Shown here piece by piece: positions 7,643-14,370 of a DNA stretch of 15,517 nt. A model generated the notes under the pieces. The model did not search any database, was not told where the DNA came from, and worked only from the letters and a program-made list of their open reading frames with translations. The translations under genes were made by a program, and so were the position numbers. How positions within the stretch are numbered: position 1 is the stretch's first letter; the number at the start of each line of letters is the position of its first letter. Source of the stretch: Candidatus Omnitrophota bacterium (GTDB taxonomy: Bacteria; Omnitrophota; Gorgyraeia; Gygaellales; Profunditerraquicolaceae); contig JAUYEC010000070.1 of the NCBI GenBank assembly GCA_030691585.1, positions 1 through 15,517 on the forward strand, in the 5' to 3' direction.

Positions 7643-7671
7643 GTAGGGGCGGGTTTTAAACCCGCCCCTAC
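7643..7671. repeat. REP-like perfect GC palindrome
   Basis: GTAGGGGCGGGTTT (7643-7656) and AAACCCGCCCCTAC (7658-7671) are perfect 14-nt inverted arms around one T. It lies 10 nt after the lipoprotein stop. From memory, near-identical GTAGGGGCGGGTTT-type hairpins are scattered between genes in several environmental bacterial lineages. It has no T-run directly after it, so it is a poor intrinsic terminator. It may stabilise the upstream mRNA 3' end. Confidence 0.8.
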
Positions 7672-7686
7672 GGATATTTTCCGGCA

Positions 7687-7702
7687 GTAAAAAATTTTTT
7701 AC
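7687..7702. other. AT-rich perfect palindrome
   Basis: GTAAAAAATTTTTTAC is a perfect 16-nt palindrome between the REP-like hairpin and the next gene. It could be a weak terminator or a protein-binding site. Function is unknown. Confidence 0.4.
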
Positions 7703-7730
7703 CCGACAGGGGATAATAGGAGTAGGAATT

Positions 7731-8120
7731 ATGGGAGAGGGCCTTAAGAAAAAATTGCTGTTGATATTGGCAGCGCTGTGTTTATTACTTTTTCTTGTAT
7801 CCATAAAATCCTGCGGTAATGCCGGCCGCCAGAAAAGCGCGCGCGATAAAGAAATGGCGACCCGGCTTGACCTGGAAGAGAAGATCAGCGGTATCTATAG
7901 GGAAAAAGCGATCCTTGAGGAAAAATTAAAGGCAAAAGAAAGGGAGATTGCCGAAGAAACCGCGACGCGCCAAGCAGTCCAAAAAGCCCTGACGCAGGAA
8001 CAGTCAATAAGCCAGGACTTGAAGAATGAGCTGTCAAAGATGACCGATCAAAAAGACACGTTGGAAGATGAGCTGAAAGGCCTTCAGGCCCTGGAAAAAT
8101 CCAAAAAAGATAAAAAATGA
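7731..8120 (+). CDS. Small membrane-anchored coiled-coil protein
   Basis: I do not recognise a family. The 129-residue product has a short basic N-terminus (MGEGLKKK), one hydrophobic segment at about residues 9-25, then an almost uninterrupted charged helix of about 85 residues. That helix is rich in Glu, Lys, Gln and Leu with heptad spacing, as expected of a coiled coil, and the protein ends in lysines. The N-terminus looks like an uncleaved signal anchor; IKSC is not a good lipobox. An AGGAG site 9 nt before the ATG supports the start. It follows the OmpA-domain lipoprotein, whose N-terminal part is also a coiled coil, and precedes a terminator. The two may be co-transcribed and act together at the envelope, but that is inference. 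Confidence 0.7.
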   Translation: MGEGLKKKLLLILAALCLLLFLVSIKSCGNAGRQKSARDKEMATRLDLEEKISGIYREKAILEEKLKAKEREIAEETATRQAVQKALTQEQSISQDLKNELSKMTDQKDTLEDELKGLQALEKSKKDKK

Positions 8121-8122
8121 CC

Positions 8123-8194
8123 TAATAAAAAAAGGGGGGGCAGACAAGGGCATAAGTTCTGTCTTAATAGGGGATAATATCCCCTTTTTTATTA
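8123..8194 (+). terminator. Intrinsic terminator with an alternative long-range stem
   Basis: A GGGGATA/TATCCCC hairpin at 8170-8184 is followed by six T (8185-8190), a standard intrinsic terminator placed after the coiled-coil gene. The same 3' half, CCCCTTTTTTATTA (8181-8194), can instead pair with TAATAAAAAAAGGGG at 8123-8137, apart from one bulged A. A small AGACA/TGTCT stem (8142-8146, 8160-8164) would lie inside that larger fold. The simplest reading is a terminator with an upstream A-tract that may work in both directions. Confidence 0.7.
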
Positions 8195-8228
8195 AAACAC
8201 TCCGTTACAAAATTAGGGGGCATAAGCT

Positions 8229-8951
8229 ATGGCTATAAAGCGCAAGGTCAAAGAGAAACTCAAAAGTAATAAAAAATTAAAAAATGTCCGGGCTAGAATT
8301 AAGCCGCTGACAGCCATAAAGGCCGCGGTTAAGGCGGACAAGAAAACCCCGTACTTTGGCGGACAGGAATTGGCTGTTGAAAAAGCAAAATTCAGCCATC
8401 CGCAGCCCGCTTGTCCTGCGCACCCCATGCCGGGTGAATTACCCGGCCATTACGGCATAAGCAGGATGGTGCTCCTGGCGCGTGATTCCAGCTGGCTGTA
8501 TACCTGGTGGGAAGTAGGGCCGGGGATTTTTGAAGAGCTTAAGCGCCGTCTGGGAGAGGAATTCTACAAAGCAAAACGCGTATTACGCGTTTATGACGTG
8601 ACCGGTATTGATTTTAACGGCGCCAACGCCGCCGGTTTTTGTGACATACAGATCAACGATTATGCCGAAAATTGGTATATCAATGTTGCACCAGCAAAAT
8701 CCTGGTGCGTGGAACTGGGCCTGCTGCTTGCCGACGGCAGATTCATTATGATCTTAAGGAGCAACATTGTCGCCACACCGCTTGATGAGCCATCCTGCAT
8801 CACTGACGAAGAATGGATGGTGCCGCAGGAATTGTTTGCCAGGCTTTACGGTATGGGGCTGGGTGCGGGGCGCGCCTCTCCGGGTAAAGGTTGGCAGGCC
8901 AGGATAGGCTGGGGGTCGATGTCGAGCCCCGTAAAGAGGGCAGTAAAATAG
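8229..8951 (+). CDS. DUF4912 domain protein
   Basis: A 240-residue protein of unknown biochemical function. Residues 1-45 are a very Lys/Arg-rich, probably disordered tail. The DUF4912 core spans about 75-200 and shows the expected order: a SRMVLLARDSSWLYTWWEV opening, an RVYDVTGIDF strand, CDIQIND, NWYINV, ELGLLLADGRF, then RSNIVATPLDEPSC and DEEWM. No catalytic residues can be named. The sandwich-like core with many tryptophans is reminiscent of carbohydrate-binding folds. The gene directly precedes a GH57 branching enzyme, a pairing I know from other genomes, which suggests a part in alpha-glucan metabolism. The last 14 codons run into a cluster of GC palindromes and may not be conserved. 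AGGGGGC upstream is a modest ribosome binding site. Confidence 0.85.
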   Translation: MAIKRKVKEKLKSNKKLKNVRARIKPLTAIKAAVKADKKTPYFGGQELAVEKAKFSHPQPACPAHPMPGELPGHYGISRMVLLARDSSWLYTWWEVGPGIFEELKRRLGEEFYKAKRVLRVYDVTGIDFNGANAAGFCDIQINDYAENWYINVAPAKSWCVELGLLLADGRFIMILRSNIVATPLDEPSCITDEEWMVPQELFARLYGMGLGAGRASPGKGWQARIGWGSMSSPVKRAVK

Positions 8952-8984
8952 GCATCGACGGGGCAAGCCCCGGTAAAAAGGGCC
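8911..8984. repeat. Cluster of GC palindromes and a short direct repeat at the DUF4912/GH57 junction
   Basis: AGCCCCGTAAAGAGGGC (8925-8941) recurs with small changes as AGCCCCGGTAAAAAGGGCC (8966-8984). CGGGG/CCCCG forms a hairpin at 8959-8972 with loop CAAG. TCGATG at 8916 is complementary to CATCGA at 8953. The block covers the DUF4912 stop and the untranslated gap before the GH57 start. It may be a degraded REP-like pair or a regulatory hairpin over the GH57 initiation region. Confidence 0.5.
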
Positions 8985-8995
8985 AAAGAATAACA

Positions 8996-10582
8996 ATGAG
9001 TAAAGGATATCTTTGTTTAGTCCTGCACGGCCATCTGCCTTACGTCAGGCATCCGGAACATGAATATTTTCTGGAAGAAGATTGGCTCTACGAGGCGATT
9101 ACCGAGACATACATCCCGTTAATATCGGTTTTTGAAAAATTGGTGGAAGACGGTATTGATTTTCGCCTGACCATGACCTTGTCTCCGACGCTGGTTTCTA
9201 TGTTGTCTGACCCTCTGCTTCAGGGCCGCTACATAAGGCATATAGACAGGTTGATTGAATTGGCCCGCAGAGAGGTTGTAAGATTAAGCCGGCAGCCGGT
9301 TTTCAGGGCGCTGGCCGAGAGGTATCTTGAGCAGTTTATGAAGGCGCGCGATACCTTCGAAAAATACCAGCGTAATCTTGTGCTGGCTTTTGCTAAACTC
9401 CAGGAAATAGGTAAACTTGAGATCATTACCTGTGGAGCGACACACGGATTTTTTCCGCTCATGGATGTCTGCAGGGAATCAGTGCGCGCGCAGGTGCGCA
9501 CGGCGGTCAACCACTATGAGAGCGCTTTTGGCCGTAAGCCTCGGGGTATCTGGCTTCCCGAATGCGGGTATATGCCCGGCCAGGATAAGATCCTTAAGGA
9601 ATGCGGAATAAATTATTTTTTTGTCGACTCCCACGGCGTATTGCACGCGACACCACGGCCCAAATATGGGGTATTTGCTCCGGTCTATTGCAAAAATAGC
9701 GGCGTCGCCTGTTTTGGCAGGGACCTGGAATCTTCAAAACAGGTCTGGTCCTCCATTGAAGGCTATCCCGGAGACTATAATTACCGCGAATTCTACCGGG
9801 ACATCGGCTTTGACCTGGATTATGATTATATTAAGCCGTTCATCCATCCCGACGGAGTCCGGATAAATACCGGGATCAAATATCACCGTATCACGGGAAA
9901 TACCGATCAAAAAGAGGCGTATGTCCCGGAGTGGGCAGCTGCCAAGGCCGCGGAGCATGCCGGAAACTTCATGTTTAACCGCCAGAAACAGATAGAGTAT
10001 CTGCGCGGCTTGATTGAGAAGGATCCGATAATAGTCTCTCCGTATGATGCTGAACTCTTCGGGCACTGGTGGTATGAGGGCCCGATGTGGCTGGATTACC
10101 TGATCAGGAAGATAGCTTGTGACCAGAAAGATATACGCCTTATTACGCCCTCGGAATATCTGATGGAGAATCCGCGCAACCAGGTGGTCACACCATCTTT
10201 TTCCAGCTGGGGATGGAAAGGTTATTCTGAGATGTGGCTGCAGGGCCAAAATGACTGGATCTATCGGCACCTGCATACCGCCTCAAGCAGAATGACGGAA
10301 TTGGTCCGGTCTTTCTGTGTAAATGCAGTCGGTAATACGGAAAGAAGGGCGTTGAACCAGGCGCTCAGGGAGCTGCTTCTGGCCCAGAGTTCTGATTGGG
10401 CTTTTATTATGGGTACGGGCACGCATACCAGCTATGCCGTGCTCCGCACCAAGGATCATCTCCTGCGTTTTAACCGCCTGTATGAAGAAATTAAATCAGG
10501 CTCTATTGATGAGGCCTGGCTCGCGCAGATCGAAGCCAAAGATAATATATTTCCGGATATAGATTACAGCGTTCATCTCTAG
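8996..10582 (+). CDS. GH57 1,4-alpha-glucan branching enzyme (DUF1957 C-terminal domain)
   Basis: Expected to form alpha-1,6 branches in glycogen or a related alpha-glucan by cleaving and transferring alpha-1,4 chains. The protein is 528 residues, matching GH57 branching enzymes of the Thermococcus TK1436 / Thermus type. The conserved GH57 regions appear in order: HGHLPYVRHP (11-20), GATHGFFPL, WLPECGY with the likely nucleophile Glu189, and SPYDAELFGHWW with the likely acid/base Asp351. The C-terminal helical DUF1957 part includes SSDWAFIMGTGTHTSYA. I chose the ATG at 8996 because MSKGYLCLVLHGHLPY starts exactly at the family N-terminus; an in-frame start at 8891 would add 35 residues read from palindromic DNA inside DUF4912. 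No strong Shine-Dalgarno site is visible. Amylase or 4-alpha-glucanotransferase activity is less likely. Confidence 0.9.
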   Translation: MSKGYLCLVLHGHLPYVRHPEHEYFLEEDWLYEAITETYIPLISVFEKLVEDGIDFRLTMTLSPTLVSMLSDPLLQGRYIRHIDRLIELARREVVRLSRQPVFRALAERYLEQFMKARDTFEKYQRNLVLAFAKLQEIGKLEIITCGATHGFFPLMDVCRESVRAQVRTAVNHYESAFGRKPRGIWLPECGYMPGQDKILKECGINYFFVDSHGVLHATPRPKYGVFAPVYCKNSGVACFGRDLESSKQVWSSIEGYPGDYNYREFYRDIGFDLDYDYIKPFIHPDGVRINTGIKYHRITGNTDQKEAYVPEWAAAKAAEHAGNFMFNRQKQIEYLRGLIEKDPIIVSPYDAELFGHWWYEGPMWLDYLIRKIACDQKDIRLITPSEYLMENPRNQVVTPSFSSWGWKGYSEMWLQGQNDWIYRHLHTASSRMTELVRSFCVNAVGNTERRALNQALRELLLAQSSDWAFIMGTGTHTSYAVLRTKDHLLRFNRLYEEIKSGSIDEAWLAQIEAKDNIFPDIDYSVHL

Positions 10583-10591
10583 CCGTAAGTT

Positions 10592-11323
10592 ATGGGCAAT
10601 AACAACGATCTTCCCCGGCACATCGCCATAATCTTAGACGGCAACGGCCGTTGGGCAAAAGAGCGCGGCCTGCACCGTTCTGCCGGCCATCGCGCGGGAA
10701 TTGAGCGCGTTGACGAGGTGATTGAGGCAGCGGCCAAAATTGGCATAGAATTTTTGACTTTTTTCGCGTTTTCCACGGAGAATTGGTCCAGGCCCAAGAG
10801 AGAAGTCAATTTATTGATGCGCTACCTGGATGATTTCTTAAAGCGCCGGATACAGGAATTGCATAAAGAAAATATCCGTTTTAAGTGGATCGGCAGAAGT
10901 GATCCGCTCTCTAAGAAGCTGCAGAAGAGCTTGCTTGATGCGCAGGCCCTGACTTCGGGAAATTCCGGGATGACCGTGGTATTGGCATTGAATTATGGCG
11001 CGCGGCAGGAGATAACCGACGCGGCAAAATCCATCGCCGTCGCCGTGTCAGGCGGCTCGCTTGATCCGGCGGACATAAACGAGCAAGTATTCGGTGAGCA
11101 TCTCTATACCGCCGGCCTTCCTGATCCGGATCTGTTGATCCGCACCAGCGAGGTCATGCGCGTCAGTAATTTTCTACTGTGGCAGATTTCTTACGCCGAA
11201 TTGTATTTTCCACAAAAAAACTGGCCGGATTTTTCGGCTGCAGACCTGGAAGAAGCGGTTGAGGTTTACCGCAAACGAGAGAGAAGGTTCGGGAGGGTCG
11301 ATGCTCGGCAAAAGGATAATTAG
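10592..11323 (+). CDS. uppS: Isoprenyl (undecaprenyl) diphosphate synthase, cis type
   Basis: Extends farnesyl diphosphate with isopentenyl diphosphate to the C55 carrier lipid precursor used in cell-wall synthesis; works at the inner membrane face. The 243-residue length is normal. IILDGNGRWA holds the catalytic Asp16, followed by HRAGIERV, FFAFSTENWSRP, a NYGAR version of NYGGR, and SNFLLWQISYAELYF. The motif normally read RTSGExR or RTGGExR is here RTSEVMR (184-190), so the usual glycine and glutamate are replaced by Glu187 and Val188. Everything else appears intact. It starts 9 nt after the GH57 stop with a weak ribosome binding site, and its last 23 nt overlap cdsA. It opens the isoprenoid/lipid operon. 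Confidence 0.93.
   Translation: MGNNNDLPRHIAIILDGNGRWAKERGLHRSAGHRAGIERVDEVIEAAAKIGIEFLTFFAFSTENWSRPKREVNLLMRYLDDFLKRRIQELHKENIRFKWIGRSDPLSKKLQKSLLDAQALTSGNSGMTVVLALNYGARQEITDAAKSIAVAVSGGSLDPADINEQVFGEHLYTAGLPDPDLLIRTSEVMRVSNFLLWQISYAELYFPQKNWPDFSAADLEEAVEVYRKRERRFGRVDARQKDN
11291..11297 (+). promoter_or_regulatory. Shine-Dalgarno site of cdsA inside uppS
   Basis: GGGAGGG lies 3 nt before the ATG at 11301 and supports that start over an upstream in-frame ATG at 11259. Confidence 0.7.
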
Positions 11324-12095
11324 TTCTGCTTTGCTCATATCGGCTATTATCGCGGCCATTATGTTGCACTGGTTTTTTAATCTGCTGGCCGTGGCTTTCA
11401 TTATCCTCGGCCTGCTTGAATTTTTCGCTTTGCTTGAGAACAAAGGTATTACCGCTTACAAATACTTTGGCACGCTCATCGGTGTTTTGATACCGATTTC
11501 CATAGTCTTTCGTTTTGAAACCAGCAGGAATTGGGAACTCGCTTTCATTCTCCTGGCACTTCTTTCGCTTATTTTTATGCAATTCAAGCGCCGGACAAAC
11601 GCCGGCGTTATCGTGGATATTTCTACGACCTTATTCGGCATATTTTACGTTTCCTTTTTTTTCAGTTTCCTGATCAAGATCCGCAACCTGCCCCTCGGCG
11701 CGGGATTGGCCGCCAGTGTCATCTTGATCACTAAATTAGGCGACATCGGGGCGTTTCTGGTGGGTACGCGTTTCGGCAAGACTCCGCTTGTCCCGCGTAT
11801 CAGCCCTAAAAAATCCGTGGAAGGCTCAATCGGCGGATTGGCCTTTAGCGCCTTAGGTGCGTTAGCATGCGGGCCGTTTTTAAATTTAGGATGGCTGCAT
11901 CTGGTTCTTCTGGGTTTAGGCCTCGGTATAATGGGGCAGCTCGGTGACCTTTCCGAATCCCTGATAAAGCGCGATTGCCAGGTAAAAGATTCAGGAGTGA
12001 TATTCCCCGGACTAGGCGGGGTCCTGGATTCTATTGACAGCCTGCTTTTTTCCACCCCGGCCTTTTATTTTTACATCAGCACGATATCACGATAG
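11301..12095 (+). CDS. cdsA: Phosphatidate cytidylyltransferase (CDP-diglyceride synthase)
   Basis: Makes CDP-diacylglycerol from phosphatidic acid and CTP in the inner membrane, the branch point of phospholipid synthesis. The 264 residues form several hydrophobic segments, starting MLGKRIISSALLISAI. Family landmarks are TKLGDIGAFLVG, GKTPLVPRISPKKSVEG and the C-terminal signature SLIKRDCQVKDSG...PGLGGVLDSIDSLLF. In the classical signature this last part reads PGHGGxLDRxDS; here His is Leu and Arg is Ser. I recall similar substitutions (PGxGGxLDxxDSLL) in PVC-group proteins, so I read this as lineage variation rather than inactivation. The ATG at 11301 has a GGGAGGG site, and the gene overlaps uppS by 23 nt. 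dxr follows 14 nt downstream. Confidence 0.93.
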   Translation: MLGKRIISSALLISAIIAAIMLHWFFNLLAVAFIILGLLEFFALLENKGITAYKYFGTLIGVLIPISIVFRFETSRNWELAFILLALLSLIFMQFKRRTNAGVIVDISTTLFGIFYVSFFFSFLIKIRNLPLGAGLAASVILITKLGDIGAFLVGTRFGKTPLVPRISPKKSVEGSIGGLAFSALGALACGPFLNLGWLHLVLLGLGLGIMGQLGDLSESLIKRDCQVKDSGVIFPGLGGVLDSIDSLLFSTPAFYFYISTISR

Positions 12096-12109
12096 AAAGC
12101 CGTTAATTG

Positions 12110-13282
12110 ATGAAGCGTGTGGCGATATTGGGCTCAACCGGTTCCATCGGGCGCAATACCTTGGATGTGATCAGGCGTAATCCCGGTGAGTTCCGAGTCC
12201 TTGCGATAACTGCGAATTCCGATATAGATACTCTTGGCCTGCAGGCTGAGATTTTTAAACCTGCTTTTATCGGCGTAGCAGATGCCGTTTGCGCCGAAAA
12301 ACTCCGCTCAAAAAGAAGCGCTCAATGTAGAAAATTGTTTACAGGCCTTGATGGCCTTTGCCGTTTAGCAGAGCAGAAAGAAATAGACTTATTGGTCCTG
12401 GCCATAAGCGGTGCCGCTGCTCTGCGGCCCTTGCTGGCGGCAATAGAAGCCGCCAAAGACATTGCCTTGGCTAACAAAGAAGCCTTGGTTATGGCCGGCC
12501 AGGTCGTCATGGGCCTGGCTGCAAGAAAAAAAATTCGCATCATCCCCATTGACAGCGAACAATCAGCTATCTGGCAGTGCCTGGAAAAAGAAGAGCGCTG
12601 CGGTCTTAAATATATTTATTTGACCGCTTCCGGCGGCCCGTTCTGGAACAAACCGGCGAAATTTATAAAAAAATGCGCTCCGGAAGCAGTATTGCGGCAT
12701 CCGCGCTGGAATATGGGTGAGAAGATCACCGTGGATTCGGCGACCATGATGAACAAGGGCCTGGAATTGCTGGAGGCGATGCATTTATTCGGCGTGGGCG
12801 CCGATCAAGTAAAGATTATCATCCATCCTGAGGCAGTGATACACTCTATGGTGGAGTTTAGAGACGGTGTGGTGATGGCGCAGATGTCGGCCACCGACAT
12901 GCGTATCCCCATCCAATACGCTTTGTCTTATCCGCGGCGCCTGTCCAATACGCTGCCGAAGCTGGATTTTTATAAATTGCACGAATTGCGTTTTGTAAAG
13001 CCGGACCTGAAGAAATTTCCCTGCCTCGCCCTGGCGTACCGGGCGGCAAAGGCACTGGGTACACTGCCGGCTGTCTTAAACGCCGCCAATGAAGTTAGCG
13101 TTAGTGAATTTTTAAGGCGCAGGATCTGTTTTGGAGCGATCCCGCGCGTGATAGAGATTGTGATGGACAGGCATTGCAACCGGAAAAATCCGGAATTGGC
13201 CCATATCCTGGAAGCGGATCAGTGGGCGCGAGCCGAAGCGGAGAAATATATAGCAAAAAAAGGCATCGGGGTTAACAAATGA
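12110..13282 (+). CDS. dxr: 1-deoxy-D-xylulose 5-phosphate reductoisomerase
   Basis: Converts 1-deoxy-D-xylulose 5-phosphate to 2-C-methyl-D-erythritol 4-phosphate with NADPH and a divalent metal, the committed MEP-pathway step. The 390-residue length is normal. The NADPH-binding motif GSTGSIGRNTLDVI is at the N-terminus. PIDSEQSAIW contains Asp148 and Glu150, and MMNKGLELLEA contains Glu219; these correspond to the metal ligands Asp150, Glu152 and Glu231 of E. coli. HPRWNMGEKITVDSAT and IHPEAVIHSMVEF are also conserved. I chose the ATG at 12110; the preceding in-frame TTG at 12107 adds one residue and cannot be excluded. The stop overlaps the rseP start as ATGA. ispG, another MEP enzyme, is two genes downstream. 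Confidence 0.97.
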   Translation: MKRVAILGSTGSIGRNTLDVIRRNPGEFRVLAITANSDIDTLGLQAEIFKPAFIGVADAVCAEKLRSKRSAQCRKLFTGLDGLCRLAEQKEIDLLVLAISGAAALRPLLAAIEAAKDIALANKEALVMAGQVVMGLAARKKIRIIPIDSEQSAIWQCLEKEERCGLKYIYLTASGGPFWNKPAKFIKKCAPEAVLRHPRWNMGEKITVDSATMMNKGLELLEAMHLFGVGADQVKIIIHPEAVIHSMVEFRDGVVMAQMSATDMRIPIQYALSYPRRLSNTLPKLDFYKLHELRFVKPDLKKFPCLALAYRAAKALGTLPAVLNAANEVSVSEFLRRRICFGAIPRVIEIVMDRHCNRKNPELAHILEADQWARAEAEKYIAKKGIGVNK

Positions 13283-14370
13283 CCAATATATTGTCAATTT
13301 TGATTTTCCTGTTTATCTTAGGTGTTTTGATCATTGTGCATGAGTTTGGGCATTTTATCGCTGCCCGCCGCGTCGGCGTGCGCGTGGAAAAATTCTATTT
13401 TGGCTTTGGCCCGGAACTCTTCAAGTATAAATTGGGTAATACCGAATACGGCATCAGCGCTCTTCCGTTGGGCGGCTTTGTCAAACTTGCCGGAGACAGC
13501 GCCGAAGAATTTAAGGGCAAGGACGACGAATATCTGGCGAAGTCCCCGGGCCAGCGCTTCAGGATAATTTTTTGCGGGCCGCTCGTTAATTATGTGCTGG
13601 GTTTTTTATTTTTCTGTCTGATATTTTTTGTTGGCTATCCGACTTTCACCACAAAGGTAGGGGGGTTGCTCGATGGTTACGGCGCCAAGTCCGCCGGGCT
13701 TGTTGTGGGAGATAAAATTGTTGCTGTTGACGGCGGCAAAGTTGATTCATGGGAAGAAATGCAGAAGCGTATTCAGCTTAGACGGGATGCTTCAAAAGTA
13801 TCGCTTTCTATTGTTCGGGACAACAGGGAATTTAATGCCGAAGTCCTGATCAAAGATAGTGATACAGAGGTTATGACTCAAGACGGTAAGCGGCGCCTGG
13901 GTATTATCGGCATCAGCCCAGCCGATGAAATGATCACCGTTAAACACGGATTGTTGCAGTCTTTTGTCCTGGGGGCCAAGAAAACACTGGATCTGTCGGT
14001 GATGACTTTTAAGGGCCTCTGGTGGCTGGCCACGGGAAAGATCTCTATGCGTGATTCTATGACCGGGCCGCTTGGTATTTTTTTTATTACCTCCAAGGCA
14101 GCCTCCCTTGGCATTATCGCGATATTGCATCTTATGGCGGTATTGAGTATCAGCCTTGCGATCTTCAATCTCTTGCCGCTGCCGGTCTTAGACGGCGGGC
14201 ATATTTTATTTTTAGCTATCGAAAAAATAAGAGGCAAGCCTTTAAGTATCAGGATCGAGCAGATTGCTCAGCGCACCGGCCTTGTGCTTATCGTGGGCCT
14301 GGCGCTTATTGTGACTTACAACGATATTTTGAGGTTGTTCGGAGACAAGATTTCCGGGGTATTTAAGTGA
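13279..14370 (+). CDS. rseP: Site-2 intramembrane metalloprotease, RseP/MmpA family
   Basis: A 363-residue integral inner-membrane zinc protease that in this family cleaves membrane-bound anti-sigma factors or leftover signal peptides. The first transmembrane helix carries the zinc motif HEFGH (21-25). The third zinc ligand lies in the LLPLPVLDGGHI motif (Asp305). The conserved FYFGFGPEL and LPLGGFVKLAGD segments follow the first helix. A single PDZ domain occupies about residues 125-200, with GLVVGDKIVAVDGGKV. The single PDZ and short length resemble Gram-positive RasP or Caulobacter MmpA more than the two-PDZ E. coli RseP. It overlaps dxr by 4 nt and touches ispG. The dxr-rseP-ispG order is common in bacteria. 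No candidate anti-sigma substrate is encoded in this window. Confidence 0.95.
   Translation: MTNILSILIFLFILGVLIIVHEFGHFIAARRVGVRVEKFYFGFGPELFKYKLGNTEYGISALPLGGFVKLAGDSAEEFKGKDDEYLAKSPGQRFRIIFCGPLVNYVLGFLFFCLIFFVGYPTFTTKVGGLLDGYGAKSAGLVVGDKIVAVDGGKVDSWEEMQKRIQLRRDASKVSLSIVRDNREFNAEVLIKDSDTEVMTQDGKRRLGIIGISPADEMITVKHGLLQSFVLGAKKTLDLSVMTFKGLWWLATGKISMRDSMTGPLGIFFITSKAASLGIIAILHLMAVLSISLAIFNLLPLPVLDGGHILFLAIEKIRGKPLSIRIEQIAQRTGLVLIVGLALIVTYNDILRLFGDKISGVFK

Noticed and set aside
8891..8995. 35-residue N-terminal extension of the GH57 enzyme
   Set aside because: The family N-terminus begins at the ATG at 8996; the extension is translated palindromic DNA overlapping DUF4912.
9734..10276. Minus-strand open frame of 180 codons inside the GH57 gene
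   Set aside because: It is fully antisense to a well-conserved enzyme and its translation shows no recognisable domain; it is a codon-bias shadow.
11259..11300. 14-residue N-terminal extension of CdsA
   Set aside because: The ATG at 11301 has a GGGAGGG site and begins with the expected basic residues and first membrane helix.
11163..11582. Minus-strand open frame of 139 codons across the uppS/cdsA junction
   Set aside because: It is antisense to two conserved genes, with low-complexity Lys/Asn content and no ribosome site.
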